Part shown: in pieces, positions 16,828 through 25,753 of the stretch
How positions within the stretch are numbered: the stretch's first letter is position 1
How the letters are laid out: each line of letters starts with the position of its first letter
Assembly: GCF_014202895.1 (NCBI RefSeq)
Contig: NZ_JACHHV010000001.1
Coordinates: 62,001-126,000, forward strand
Reading direction: 5' to 3'
Length of the DNA stretch: 64,000 nt
From: Lactovum miscens
Lineage (GTDB): Bacteria; Bacillota; Bacilli; Lactobacillales; Streptococcaceae
Translations under genes and position numbers: made by a program
The notes under the pieces: generated by a model
Seen by the model: the letters and a program-made list of their open reading frames with translations, nothing else
The model's database searches: none
Told to the model about the DNA's origin: nothing

Positions 16828-18024
16828 TTAGTTTGAACTTACATTTGTTGTATTAGAACTTGAAGATCCGCTACTGGATGATCCAGATGAAATTGTCGAG
16901 GCAGCTCTACTGGCAGATAAGCTTTTCGAAAGTCCAGCCGGATTATCATCGGCAAATTCGGTATTATAACTTGGTGTATCTTTTGAAAAGATTCCAACTT
17001 CCATATCAACTGTTTGAGGGGCTACAATGCTTTTAGCCACACTTGGATAGTAAGGCAATTTTTGTTCCATTTGGCTCAGCGGTACCTTGACCTGATTCCC
17101 ATCAGACATTTGAAGTGTTATAAAGTCTGAAGTGGTTTGACTTGGAGTCAATGTGACTGTGCGAATAAGAGTCTTTAAAGATCCCGCTAAGGTTTCATAT
17201 GCTAAAACAAATTCTTTAACCTGATTATCCGTGAAGTCTTTCAAAACTAGAGAATTAAGGTTTTCCTTATCTGGTGTAATAACAGATTCGTCCACTTTAG
17301 TTCCATTGGCCAAGATATTGTAAGCTTTTCCTTTTTGTTCAACATATCCAATTGTGCCAAATTCTTTTACTTGAACCGTTATAGTATTTGGGAATGAAAG
17401 TTTGATATTAGCCGATTCAACACGCGCAGAAGAATTAACTATTTTGGCTTCAATTGTCGCCTTATGAGTCATGATATTATAAATGCTGGACCGCATATTT
17501 AGTTTAGAAGCTGATGCAACCTCAGCCGAAGTAACCATAGAATTTCCAGTCACCCTGAAAGCCCCAATCTTATTAAGAGGGCTAAGCGAATAAATACTGA
17601 TAACAAATGCTATAAAGAATATCATCAAAAGAGGCGAAGCTTTTTTTAAGAGTGGAATTAGCCAATCAAGTTCAAGATCAAACGAGAATCCTTCGTGACT
17701 AAACCCTGATTTTGTTCCTTCGTTTTTAAATGCTTTAGAGCTATCTTTTTTCGAAGAATATTTGGAACTTGTTTTGGATGCATCATTTTTCATACTCAAT
17801 TTCAAAGTATTTTTTAGTTCTTTTTTTTCTTCTAACTTATTTTTTCGAACTGAATTACTACTTTGAATAAGCGAGTGAAGCGTCTTATCAGACTTTCGAG
17901 TTAAACGAAGTTTACGCAAAAATTCCCGGCGTTCTTCTTGCGCTTGGGCTCTTTTTTCAGATTCTTTGGCTACTAGCATTTTCTCATGCTCTATTTGCCA
18001 GGGACTTTTATACTCTTCACTCAT
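16828..18024 (-). CDS. divIB: Cell division protein DivIB/FtsQ
   Basis: A 398-residue divisome protein. It has a long, charged Lys/Ser-rich cytosolic part (about residues 1-130), one membrane helix (SPLLMIFFIAFVISIYSL), a POTRA domain opening with IGAFRVTGNSMVTSAEV, a beta domain, and an extracellular Ser-rich low-complexity tail. DivIB links FtsL/DivIC to septal wall synthesis. It begins 7 bases after murG with no ribosome site, so it relies on coupling. Confidence 0.92.
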   Translation of the reverse strand: MSEEYKSPWQIEHEKMLVAKESEKRAQAQEERREFLRKLRLTRKSDKTLHSLIQSSNSVRKNKLEEKKELKNTLKLSMKNDASKTSSKYSSKKDSSKAFKNEGTKSGFSHEGFSFDLELDWLIPLLKKASPLLMIFFIAFVISIYSLSPLNKIGAFRVTGNSMVTSAEVASASKLNMRSSIYNIMTHKATIEAKIVNSSARVESANIKLSFPNTITVQVKEFGTIGYVEQKGKAYNILANGTKVDESVITPDKENLNSLVLKDFTDNQVKEFVLAYETLAGSLKTLIRTVTLTPSQTTSDFITLQMSDGNQVKVPLSQMEQKLPYYPSVAKSIVAPQTVDMEVGIFSKDTPSYNTEFADDNPAGLSKSLSASRAASTISSGSSSSGSSSSNTTNVSSN

Positions 18025-18031
18025 GTATTTA

Positions 18032-19123
18032 TTAGTTTACAATTTCCTTAATTATCTTATAAAGGCGCTCTGAAGCATCTGGCACGCCCGACTTGCGACT
18101 GGCTTCCTGCATTTCGCTATATTTCACCGTATCTTCTAAAATATCAGAAATACTCTGAATCAGTAGTTCAGCGGTCAACTCTGAGTCTTTAATAATAACT
18201 GCCGCTCCAGCCTCTACCAACTCCATAGCATTCTTGGTTTGTTGATCATTGGTTACATTAGGACTTGGAATGAAAATGGATGGAAGGCCTAGAGCAGTCA
18301 CCTCTGCAATCGTTGTAGCACCAGAACGTGCCACAATCAAGTCAATCGATGACAGCAGCTCTGACATATTTGAAAGATACGGACGAATAACAATATTTCC
18401 CTTGTCGCTGTATTTTTCAAACTCCTCCTTGTAGTTATCATAGTAAATTTCACCTGAGGCATAAAGAATTTGATACTTTTGCTCAGCCAGTTTAGGTAAG
18501 GCTTTAACCAATGCTTCATTGATCGTTAAAGCACCACGTGAGCCTCCAAAAATTACTACAGTTCTCTTGTTTGGATCAAGTCCAAAGTTTTTGATAATAT
18601 CAGAAGGTTGAATATCTGCAACCTCTTGGGCACGTGGATTCCCCGCAAAAACCACCTTGTTTTTAGGAAAATACTTCTCCGCATGATGAAAAGCAACAAC
18701 AATTTTTGTCACACCAGAAGCTAGATGTTTGTTTGCCACACCTGGCACAGCATTTTGCTCGTGTAAAATGGTAGGAATACCTAATTTGATTGCTGCATTG
18801 ACGACTGGCGCACAGACATAACCACCAGTCCCCATAACAATATCTGGTTTAAAATCTTGAATGATTTTCTTTGCGACTAAAGTTGACCGAATATACTTCC
18901 AAGCAGTGACAAGATTTTGCAGGGATAACGACCGACGAATACCTTGAATATCAATTGTCTTGAAATCATATCCAGCTGCTGGGACAATCTTTGATTCAAG
19001 ACCTTTATCAGTCCCAATATAAAGAATTTCCGCATTATTATCCACTGTTTTTAAATATTTTGCAAAGGCTAAGGCTGGGTAAATATGCCCTCCTGTCCCA
19101 CCACCTGTAAGGATTATACGCAT
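18032..19123 (-). CDS. murG: UDP-GlcNAc:lipid I N-acetylglucosaminyltransferase
   Basis: A 363-residue GT28 glycosyltransferase that turns lipid I into lipid II at the inner membrane face. N-terminal TGGGTGGHIYPALA and C-terminal ARSGATTIAEVTALGLPSIF with DQQTKNA are the donor and acceptor site signatures. The ATG follows AAGGAGAATTA directly after the murD stop. It is the middle gene of murD-murG-divIB. Confidence 0.97.
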   Translation of the reverse strand: MRIILTGGGTGGHIYPALAFAKYLKTVDNNAEILYIGTDKGLESKIVPAAGYDFKTIDIQGIRRSLSLQNLVTAWKYIRSTLVAKKIIQDFKPDIVMGTGGYVCAPVVNAAIKLGIPTILHEQNAVPGVANKHLASGVTKIVVAFHHAEKYFPKNKVVFAGNPRAQEVADIQPSDIIKNFGLDPNKRTVVIFGGSRGALTINEALVKALPKLAEQKYQILYASGEIYYDNYKEEFEKYSDKGNIVIRPYLSNMSELLSSIDLIVARSGATTIAEVTALGLPSIFIPSPNVTNDQQTKNAMELVEAGAAVIIKDSELTAELLIQSISDILEDTVKYSEMQEASRKSGVPDASERLYKIIKEIVN

Positions 19124-20467
19124 TTAATTCTCCTTTAATTTTTCAAAGGCCTCAATAAAGAGGTCTCCTCTTTGCTCAGCATTCTTATATTGATCCCATG
19201 AAGCACAGGCTGGGCTTAACAAGAGCGTATCGCCTATTTCTGTTTGATAGAAAATTTCGTTCAGACCTGTCACCACATTCTCCGTGACATGATATGGTAT
19301 GTTCATCTTTTCAGCTAAAGCAACAAATTTATTTGTTGTTTCACCAGAAATGATCAACCCCTTGATATCATTTAATGAATCTTCAAGTTCATCAAATTCA
19401 TTTCCACGGTCTAGCCCGCCAACAAAAACCCAAAGTTTGGAATGATCAAATCCTGTTAGGGCTTTTTTGGTAGCTAGTATGTTAGTTGCTTCCGTGTCAT
19501 TATAAGCAAGACGCCCTTGTGCCACACCCATGAATTGCAGGCGATGCCGAACTCCTTTGAATGTTGACAAAACATGCTTAATTGCTTCATTCTTAGCACC
19601 TGACAATTTAGTCGTCGCAATAGCTAAAAGAGCATTCTCCACATTATGATCACCCGGCAAGGAAAGATCCACCTTATCAATTATGAATTCACCTTTAAAA
19701 TAAAGCTTTCCATCTTGGAGGTATGCCCCATTGACAACTTGCTCTGTTGAGATCGGAACAACCGTCGCATTAGTTTTTTTAGCATAATCTTGACGCATTT
19801 TTTCTTGATTGAAATTTAGAATTAGAAAATCCATCGCTGTCATATTTTTTTGGATATTCCATTTCGCTGCTTCATAATTCTCTTGAGAACCATGATAATC
19901 TAAATGCGTTGAGTAAATGTTCGTGATTACTGCAATATGGGGATGGAATCTTACCGTGCCCATTAGTTGGAAGCTAGATGTTTCAATGACCACTGTCTCA
20001 TCTGCCTTAGCCTCTGACGCAACCGATGAAGCTGGGAAACCAATATTACCAGCTAAGCGAGCTAAATGGCCAGATTCATTAAGAATCTGAGCTACAAGAG
20101 TCGTCGTTGTCGTCTTGCCATTAGTTCCCGTCAGGGCAATCATTGGTGCCTCTGAAATGAGATAAGCTAACTCAATATCGGTATAGATTGGGATCTGACG
20201 AGTTTGAGCTCTCTCCACTATCACATTATCATATCTGATTCCTGGATTTTTAACCAATAGTTCTGCTTCTTCAATCAACTCTATAGGATGTGAGCCTGTT
20301 ACGACTTTGATCCCGAGGGCTTCAAGTTCTGGAGCACTCATATCAGCTGCATCGTTTACTGTAACTTGTGCACCTAGTTCATGTAAAATCTTAGCAGCAG
20401 ATGTACCAGATTTTCCTAATCCTAGAACAAGTACCTTCTTATCTTTGAATTCATGAATTTTTTTCAT
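19124..20467 (-). CDS. murD: UDP-N-acetylmuramoylalanine-D-glutamate ligase
   Basis: A 447-residue Mur ligase that adds D-Glu to UDP-MurNAc-L-Ala. It has the N-terminal LVLGLGKSGTSAAK Rossmann loop, ATP loop ALTGTNGKTTTTTLV near residue 115, and NDTEATN for the third domain. The ATG stands six bases after TGCTATAAT and lacks a ribosome site, so murD heads the murD-murG-divIB operon from a probable leaderless mRNA. Confidence 0.97.
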   Translation of the reverse strand: MKKIHEFKDKKVLVLGLGKSGTSAAKILHELGAQVTVNDAADMSAPELEALGIKVVTGSHPIELIEEAELLVKNPGIRYDNVIVERAQTRQIPIYTDIELAYLISEAPMIALTGTNGKTTTTTLVAQILNESGHLARLAGNIGFPASSVASEAKADETVVIETSSFQLMGTVRFHPHIAVITNIYSTHLDYHGSQENYEAAKWNIQKNMTAMDFLILNFNQEKMRQDYAKKTNATVVPISTEQVVNGAYLQDGKLYFKGEFIIDKVDLSLPGDHNVENALLAIATTKLSGAKNEAIKHVLSTFKGVRHRLQFMGVAQGRLAYNDTEATNILATKKALTGFDHSKLWVFVGGLDRGNEFDELEDSLNDIKGLIISGETTNKFVALAEKMNIPYHVTENVVTGLNEIFYQTEIGDTLLLSPACASWDQYKNAEQRGDLFIEAFEKLKEN

Positions 20468-20473
20468 AGAATC

Positions 20474-20482
20474 ATTATAGCA
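20474..20482 (-). promoter_or_regulatory. murD promoter, leaderless type
   Basis: Minus-strand TGCTATAAT (TATAAT 20474-20479), six bases, ATG; the box begins directly after the T-run of the preceding terminator. Confidence 0.75.
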
Positions 20483-20503
20483 AAAAAGTCTGACGACTTT
20501 TTT
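20482..20503 (-). terminator. Terminator upstream of murD
   Basis: Perfect 9-bp stem AAAAAAGTC/GACTTTTTT with a 4-base loop; serves the anchored coiled-coil gene and overlaps the murD -10 extension. Confidence 0.85.
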
Positions 20504-20549
20504 ATAAAATATCCTTCTAGATTAAACTAGTACACCTTTTTCTAATTTT

Positions 20550-20942
20550 TTATTTTTTGTTAACTACCGCTGATGAAAGTGCACTTGAAATTGAACTCTG
20601 AGCAGAAGTAAACGACGATTGGGCACTCTTTAAAGCATCAACATTTTTTTGAGAGATAGATTGGAGTGAGGCAATAATACTCGTTTGGCTTGCCATCTCG
20701 ACACTCCGACTTTGAATTTCAGTTTGTGCACTCGCTAAGGCTTGAGATAAACTGCCTGATTTTTCAGTAAAATCATTGGCTTGATTGATCATCACAGACT
20801 CGCTCAACTGCATTTGATTTAAAGAATTTTGTAAAGCGGCTACATCATTATCATTTGACTTTGTAATTGACATCAACAGAACACCAAATACCGCAATCAT
20901 TACAATAATTAAACTTGTAAAAATAATTATGGCTTTCCTCAT
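20550..20942 (-). CDS. Membrane-anchored coiled-coil protein, unknown
   Basis: A 130-residue protein with one N-terminal hydrophobic helix (residues 4-24), then an extracellular region rich in Ser, Ala and Gln with heptad-like spacing, ending in a SAQSSFTSAQSSISSALSS repeat-like tract. The start at 20942 has GGAGG at ideal spacing; a longer frame to 20990 does not. It lies 3' of the kinase gene and upstream of murD. I do not recognise a family; a small surface stalk or a target of the two-component system is possible. Confidence 0.7.
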   Translation of the reverse strand: MRKAIIIFTSLIIVMIAVFGVLLMSITKSNDNDVAALQNSLNQMQLSESVMINQANDFTEKSGSLSQALASAQTEIQSRSVEMASQTSIIASLQSISQKNVDALKSAQSSFTSAQSSISSALSSAVVNKK

Positions 20943-21052
20943 GATTACCTCCGATAACGCCATTATTTCAAAGCTTTTCCAGCTTGTCAATCATTAACAC
21001 CTTTTTATACCATTTTTTGTACTCTTCATAAAATCTCTTATTAAACAGTTGG

Positions 21053-22543
21053 TCACGACTTCACTTTGGGAATTTTGAACGTAAAAATTGATCCCTCGCC
21101 GAGCTTTGATTCAACTTTGATTTCTCCTTGATATTGCTTTATCATTTTAGACAAAATTGAAAGGCCAAGGCCAGTCCCTCCAATCTCTCTGTTCCGAGCT
21201 CGATCCGCACGATAAAAACGTTCAAAGATAAGGTTTTGATCCTCTTTAGAAATTCCCATCCCCTGATCTGATACTGATGCTTCAACATATTTGCCACTTT
21301 CTCTTAATGTTAACTTGATAGACTTCGGTATGTCTGGAGAATACTTCACCGCATTTTCAAGAAGAATATTCAGAGCTTGGACGTAGTGACTTGGATCCAT
21401 TTGAATTTCTGTACTTACAATAACTTTATTATCAAGTTCCACTATAAAGTCTTTATGCAAAAGCTTAAAATTAGTAAGAGCATTCGCTGTTTCCTTTAAT
21501 GGTGTACATTTTTTCATCAAATATTCATAAGGAAGATTTTCAAGACGAGAAATAGAGAGCATTTCTTCTAGCATTAATTTCACATTAGAAATCTCATCAA
21601 TTGAAATACTAAGTGATTCTTCAAGAACTTTTGGATCATCTTTACCCCAACGTTTGAGGAGCTTTAAATGCCCATCAATAACTGCTAGAGGAGTCCTGAG
21701 CTCATGTGAAACATCTGAAACAAAACCTTTTTGTTGCTCAATATAATAATTTACCCGATTCATCATACTATTATAAAACTTCGCAATTTGACCAACTTCA
21801 TCCTCCTGCTCAATCTCGACAGGCACAAACTTTTCATCAGGATGTGCGGCTACCTTTTCCATCGACCCAGTAATTTTTGATATCGGATGAGTAAATCGTC
21901 TTCCCATCCAGTAACCAAAGAAGGCAGCGGTCACAAAACCGACAAGTGCAATCCATACAAAATAAGAAAAAATTTCTTGGGCTAAACTTGTAAATGGATC
22001 TAAATTAAAAAAAATGAGGGCGTAACCAACAATTTGATTACTTTTAACTGAACTTATTGCTTTCGAAAGCAAAAATCCTTGTGAGCCTTTATAATTAATT
22101 AAGACTGTTTTTCCTCCTGTATCTCTGTGAAAAGGAAAGCTCTTATCTAAAGTTGAAAAGATTAACTTTTTATTATTTCCATATATATAAAAACTGAGAT
22201 TTTTTTGACCAATCATATTGCTCAATACTGGCGAGGTTTGAATAACATACTCATTTTTATTAATTTCTAAATCCGAATCTATTTTTAAGTAACTCTTTAA
22301 ATTTTTAACACTTAATGGAACATCTGACTCTTGAAGGGGAGTAACTAAATTATTCATGGATTGAATCATACTTTGCTTATTCGATTTATCAATTGTAGAG
22401 AGAACAATTCGGAATGAAGCAAAAGCAACAATCAAAATGGCGACAAAGAAAAAAGCAGCATTTGCAATCGACCAACGTCGCAAAATCGACTTTTTGGGTC
22501 GCGACTTCTTGGTCCTTATAGCTTTTACTGCTTTATTTATCAT
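21053..22543 (-). CDS. Sensor histidine kinase, CovS/CsrS-like
   Basis: A 496-residue kinase: membrane helix at about 25-50, extracellular sensor region to about 185, second helix 190-215, HAMP, then HisKA with VSDVSHELRTPLAVIDGH (phospho-acceptor His) and HATPase with LLENAVKYSPD, DQGMGIS and GTGLGLSI. It pairs with the adjacent response regulator. Its ATG follows TGTTAAAAT by seven bases with no ribosome site, which may mean an internal leaderless promoter at the end of the regulator gene. Confidence 0.92.
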   Translation of the reverse strand: MINKAVKAIRTKKSRPKKSILRRWSIANAAFFFVAILIVAFASFRIVLSTIDKSNKQSMIQSMNNLVTPLQESDVPLSVKNLKSYLKIDSDLEINKNEYVIQTSPVLSNMIGQKNLSFYIYGNNKKLIFSTLDKSFPFHRDTGGKTVLINYKGSQGFLLSKAISSVKSNQIVGYALIFFNLDPFTSLAQEIFSYFVWIALVGFVTAAFFGYWMGRRFTHPISKITGSMEKVAAHPDEKFVPVEIEQEDEVGQIAKFYNSMMNRVNYYIEQQKGFVSDVSHELRTPLAVIDGHLKLLKRWGKDDPKVLEESLSISIDEISNVKLMLEEMLSISRLENLPYEYLMKKCTPLKETANALTNFKLLHKDFIVELDNKVIVSTEIQMDPSHYVQALNILLENAVKYSPDIPKSIKLTLRESGKYVEASVSDQGMGISKEDQNLIFERFYRADRARNREIGGTGLGLSILSKMIKQYQGEIKVESKLGEGSIFTFKIPKVKS

Positions 22544-22550
22544 GGAAACT

Positions 22551-22559
22551 ATTTTAACA
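22551..22559 (-). promoter_or_regulatory. Possible internal promoter for the kinase gene
   Basis: Minus-strand TGTTAAAAT, then seven bases to the kinase ATG; located directly after the regulator stop codon. Confidence 0.4.
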
Positions 22560-22561
22560 CA

Positions 22562-23263
22562 TTAATTGGTAGCATGTTCACGCATCACATAGCCAAGCCC
22601 ACGGACAGTCTGAATATAAGACTCATTACCCAACTGATCAAGTTTGTTACGCAAATAACGTATATAAACATCTACTACATTAGTTTCAGAATTAGGAAAT
22701 CCCCAAACATCTGTGACCAATGTTTCACGAGTAACCACATCACCATTATGTTGCATTAGGTTCAATAGAAGCTCATACTCACGATTCGTCAAATCAATCA
22801 CTTGATCACCGCGAAGGACTGCTCGGTTTGTCTTATCAATCGTTAAATCACGAAAGTGGGTTGAATCCTTTGTTCCTTCCTTACCCATCGTTTCAGAACG
22901 ACGGAAGTGGGCCCGAACTCGAGCCAAAAGTTCTTCAATGGCAAAAGGCTTAATGATATAGTCATCTGCACCAATATCCAGACCAGCAACACGGTCCATC
23001 GTTGAATCACGTGCAGTCATCATAATAATTGGGGTCAACACTCCTTCTTTTCGAACGCGACGCGCTACTTCAAAGCCATCTAATTCAGGTAACATCAGGT
23101 CAAGTAGAATCAAATCATTCTTTCCAAACAAGGCAGCCTCAAGTCCTTTACGTCCATCCGCTACCACTGTTGTCTTATACCCCTCATGTTCAAGCTCTAA
23201 TGAAACGAAATGACTCAGATTTTTTTCGTCTTCAATAATTAATATCTTTTTGCAATCTTCCAT
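22562..23263 (-). CDS. OmpR-family response regulator, CovR/CsrR (LlrA)-like
   Basis: A 233-residue regulator. Receiver domain: KKILIIEDEKNL, phospho-acceptor Asp in DLILLDLMLPELDGFE, and Lys in DDYIIKPF. The winged-helix DNA-binding domain ends with TNVVDVYIRYLRNKLD and SYIQTVRGLGYVMRE, very close to my recollection of streptococcal CsrR. The AAAGG ribosome site and a good promoter precede it. Confidence 0.93.
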   Translation of the reverse strand: MEDCKKILIIEDEKNLSHFVSLELEHEGYKTTVVADGRKGLEAALFGKNDLILLDLMLPELDGFEVARRVRKEGVLTPIIMMTARDSTMDRVAGLDIGADDYIIKPFAIEELLARVRAHFRRSETMGKEGTKDSTHFRDLTIDKTNRAVLRGDQVIDLTNREYELLLNLMQHNGDVVTRETLVTDVWGFPNSETNVVDVYIRYLRNKLDQLGNESYIQTVRGLGYVMREHATN

Positions 23264-23293
23264 TATTTCGCCTTTCTAACAATGAGTACACAG

Positions 23294-23322
23294 ATTATAT
23301 TTAAAGTATAGTAATCTGTAAA
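23294..23322 (-). promoter_or_regulatory. Promoter of the two-component system
   Basis: Minus-strand TTTACA (23317-23322), 17 bases, TATAAT (23294-23299), 31 bases before the regulator ATG. Confidence 0.8.
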
Positions 23323-23355
23323 AATCTACAAATTAAATAACTTTTATTTATCAGC

Positions 23356-23886
23356 TTATTCATCTAGACTTTTGTTAAAAATTTCCCCAAGACCAGCAAA
23401 AGGTGAACTTTCACGCTTCTTTTCCTCTTGATATTTCTTATATTCTTCCTCAGACATTACTTTCCAAGAATTTCCTTGTACTGATTTCACTGAATCCTCT
23501 TCTTCCACTGTCAAACGACGAAGTGGAATCTCAAGGAGAATATTATCTGCCACAGCTTCATCAAGCGAAATTTCATCCGACTCTAATGGGAAGACTTCTT
23601 CATTTTTTAAATCTTCTTCTGAATCAGAATAAGTTTCAAAAATATCAAGGCTTTGTTTAATTTTTACGGGTTCTAAGCTTCTCGACGAAGGTAACGTGAT
23701 TTCATAACTAGCTTGTGCAAATAAATCATAAAATTTACCATCAAACTTGACTGACCCATTCACTTTAATCGACGTGATATCAAGGATTTCTGGATTACGG
23801 TTCATTAATTCTGATTTCAAATCTAGAACTTCATTTTCAAAATCTATACCTTTTAATTTACGAATTTCATCTATTTTCCATCTCAT
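23356..23886 (-). CDS. YceD/DUF177 family protein
   Basis: A 176-residue acidic protein of the YceD (DUF177) family, often placed before rpmF and linked with 23S rRNA or L32 handling; no rpmF follows here. Typical features are the N-terminal EIRKLKGIDFENEVLDL stretch, the GSVKFDGKFYDLFAQASYEITLPSSRSL-like core (non-zinc variant) and an acidic C-terminal half. The start is placed at 23886, six bases after TGCTACAAT; an in-frame ATG at 23910 lies upstream of that box. Confidence 0.82.
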   Translation of the reverse strand: MRWKIDEIRKLKGIDFENEVLDLKSELMNRNPEILDITSIKVNGSVKFDGKFYDLFAQASYEITLPSSRSLEPVKIKQSLDIFETYSDSEEDLKNEEVFPLESDEISLDEAVADNILLEIPLRRLTVEEEDSVKSVQGNSWKVMSEEEYKKYQEEKKRESSPFAGLGEIFNKSLDE

Positions 23887-23892
23887 TATGGA

Positions 23893-23901
23893 ATTGTAGC
23901 A
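23893..23901 (-). promoter_or_regulatory. yceD promoter, leaderless type
   Basis: Minus-strand TGCTACAAT (TACAAT 23893-23898), six bases, ATG; no ribosome site. Confidence 0.6.
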
Positions 23902-23999
23902 CTCTTTCATAAGTTTATCAAATTTCTCTCATTATATTCAGAAGTGGTAAAGTTTTACATTATTTTTGACAAATTATTCATAAGAAAAATGAAATTGTT

Positions 24000-24196
24000 T
24001 CAAAAAGCAAGCCACCAAGTCTTACTTTTTGTTTTTCTTTTTTGAACACACTTGTCGATAATGTACCGAGATTCTCGCATTCCAAACAGAATTGAATTTA
24101 AATTTTTTTCTGATTGCCAGAAGTTACTATCTTTAAGCAACGACCCCAGGTTGTCAGCTAGGTTTCTAATAATTACAAATATTTTAGGAAGTTAAT
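24000..24196 (-). pseudogene. Unidentified gene fragment
   Basis: About 63 codons open on the minus strand with protein-like composition (NLADNLGSLLKDSNFW, ILFGMRESRYIIDKC), ending at a TGA, but with no start codon and a stop upstream. It looks like the 3' stump of a lost gene. Family not recognised. Confidence 0.35.
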
Positions 24197-24240
24197 CGCC
24201 GAGCACCTTTGAGAATGTTTTACCTGGCATTAGAGCCAAT

Positions 24241-24445
24241 GTTGAGCCTTACAATGCTCAACAGCCTTTCGTATTATTTAATTATTACGTTGTGATAGTT
24301 TTCTTCATAGTTTCTACAAGTTTTTGAACTAAATAGATGCACCCACCCTTTGCAAAGTAAGCTCATACTATTCAGCTTTGTATTTCTAACTGGTATGTGA
24401 ATTGCAAGTGGCTTGAGGCTCTTAAGCGTTTTAGAGAGCCTCAAT
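24241..24445. repeat. Two hairpins in the 24-kb gene desert
   Basis: GTTGAGC/GCTCAAC lies near 24241-24262, and a 10-bp stem TTGAGGCTCT/AGAGCCTCAA lies near 24413-24445. Neither has a T-run. Gene-free otherwise between 24197 and 24587. Confidence 0.4.
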
Positions 24446-24587
24446 AGTTTATGCCAATTAATTGTCTATACACAGCATTTTTGAAACTTTAAGATGAGAG
24501 ACCAATTTTCGATCATAGGAAATAATAGAAAAGTTATCATCCATACTTTAATCAAACGGATTTGTTTGATATTGCACACTTAACAGT

Positions 24588-24644
24588 AAAAAAAATCGCC
24601 TACGTACCTTACTAAATGGAAGAAGTAGGTGAAGCATCTTCCAT
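24588..24644 (-). ncRNA. Interleaved-stem element with U-tract, candidate small RNA or attenuator
   Basis: On the minus strand ATGGAAGA (rc of 24637-24644) pairs with TCTTCCAT (rc of 24616-24623), while TCACCTAC in its loop (24625-24632) pairs with GTAGGCGA (24596-24603), followed by eight T. The two stems interleave as in an H-type pseudoknot ending in a terminator tract. A further AAAAACT/AGTTTTT hairpin lies just upstream (24655-24670). No known class recognised. Confidence 0.4.
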
Positions 24645-24726
24645 CTCGGGTATTAAAAACTCAAGTTTTTGGTGCTATATCACAAAATAATTCACTAACC
24701 TTCTATCAAAATTCAATATTCTTAAT

Positions 24727-24768
24727 AAATAAAAAAAGCCTATTTTTTACTTTAGAAAAAAAGGCTCC
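24727..24768 (-). terminator. Intrinsic terminator of the phoH-ybeY-dgkA unit
   Basis: AGCCT-type stem with A/T-rich inner pairs around AGCCTTTTTT and AAAAAATAGGCT, followed by seven T on the minus strand; overlaps the dgkA 3' end. Confidence 0.8.
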
Positions 24769-25237
24769 AAATTTTTGGTAAAAAGACAAAAAGACCAACA
24801 ACAACTGAAAAGCAAGAAATCAATAGAACTGCCCCAGCCGCCATATCTTTTGCCCTTTTTGCTCTCATATGAAAGTTATAATCAGCCGCTAAGTCAACAA
24901 CATTTTCAATAGCTGAATTCATAAGTTCCATCGAGATAACCAGAAAAAGAGCAAGAAAAATCATCAACCAATCATAGTAATTAATCTGAAAAAGTAAGCC
25001 AGCAATTAAAACAATAATAGCAACCAGCAAGTGCTTGCGCATATTACTTTCTTCCTTGATAGCAGTAACTATTCCTGTAAGAGCAAAATGTAAGCTACTA
25101 AAAAAATTTTCATTTTTCCAGCGCCTGCGATCTGGCTTTTGTCCTCTTTCAGTCGAATAATCGCCCTTTTCATAGATTTTGACACCATGCTCATCAAAAT
25201 CTTTTCGAAAAACTTTTTTATTATCTTGTAAGGCCAT
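24752..25237 (-). CDS. dgkA: Undecaprenol/diacylglycerol kinase
   Basis: A 161-residue membrane enzyme that phosphorylates undecaprenol (Gram-positive DgkA type), recycling wall carrier lipid. Three helices follow an N-terminal [20 protein letters not shown] amphipathic region; the catalytic [16 protein letters not shown] motif is near residue 105. The annotated ATG gives a 35-40 residue hydrophilic N-extension compared with usual proteins and overlaps ybeY by 17 bases; a later start cannot be excluded. Confidence 0.92.
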   Translation of the reverse strand: MALQDNKKVFRKDFDEHGVKIYEKGDYSTERGQKPDRRRWKNENFFSSLHFALTGIVTAIKEESNMRKHLLVAIIVLIAGLLFQINYYDWLMIFLALFLVISMELMNSAIENVVDLAADYNFHMRAKRAKDMAAGAVLLISCFSVVVGLFVFLPKIWSLFF

Positions 25238-25715
25238 AGGCAGTCAAAATCTCCTCTTGGAGTCTAAACATTTCAGCTTCTTCAGGTCCACCAACTGGGT
25301 AGTGGTCATAACCATTAATGTGCAAAAAACCATGTACAGTCAACCAACCATATTCTCGCTCAATTGAGTGACCAAAATCAGTAGCTTGTTCCTCAGCCTT
25401 ATCAGTAGAAATGAAAAGTTCACCAATGAAGGGATCCATTTCATCCATTAATCCTTCAGGAATTTCCATATCTTCATCAAAGAAAATTTCATCTTCATCT
25501 GGTTTATATTCGAGACTGATAACATCAGTTGGGCGATCAGTATCACGATATTGAAGATTCAATTCGTGACTACGTACATTGTCAACAAAAATCACTGCCA
25601 TTTCCTTTGATTGAGACAAATGAATATAATCGGCCGCAAAAGCTAAAACTTTTTCAGTCTGTTCAATAATTGAAGAATCAAGCTTACCCGTTTCATCTGT
25701 AATTTCGATATACAT
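25221..25715 (-). CDS. ybeY: Endoribonuclease YbeY (16S rRNA maturation)
   Basis: A 164-residue single-strand endoribonuclease for 16S rRNA 3' processing and ribosome quality control. The zinc motif [11 protein letters not shown] (three His) is at about residues 132-142; [14 protein letters not shown] is the other conserved block. It lies between phoH and dgkA, the usual Lactobacillales order, with weak GAGAAAG ahead of ATG. Confidence 0.96.
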   Translation of the reverse strand: MYIEITDETGKLDSSIIEQTEKVLAFAADYIHLSQSKEMAVIFVDNVRSHELNLQYRDTDRPTDVISLEYKPDEDEIFFDEDMEIPEGLMDEMDPFIGELFISTDKAEEQATDFGHSIEREYGWLTVHGFLHINGYDHYPVGGPEEAEMFRLQEEILTAYGLTR

Positions 25716-25753
25716 ATTTTGATTACTTTCTCTGAGTGAAGATTTAATAAGTG

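Noticed and set aside
24450-24587. Possible CRISPR-like or repeat array in the gene desert
   Set aside because: No direct repeats of constant spacing are present; only isolated hairpins were seen. No CRISPR array was found anywhere in the window.
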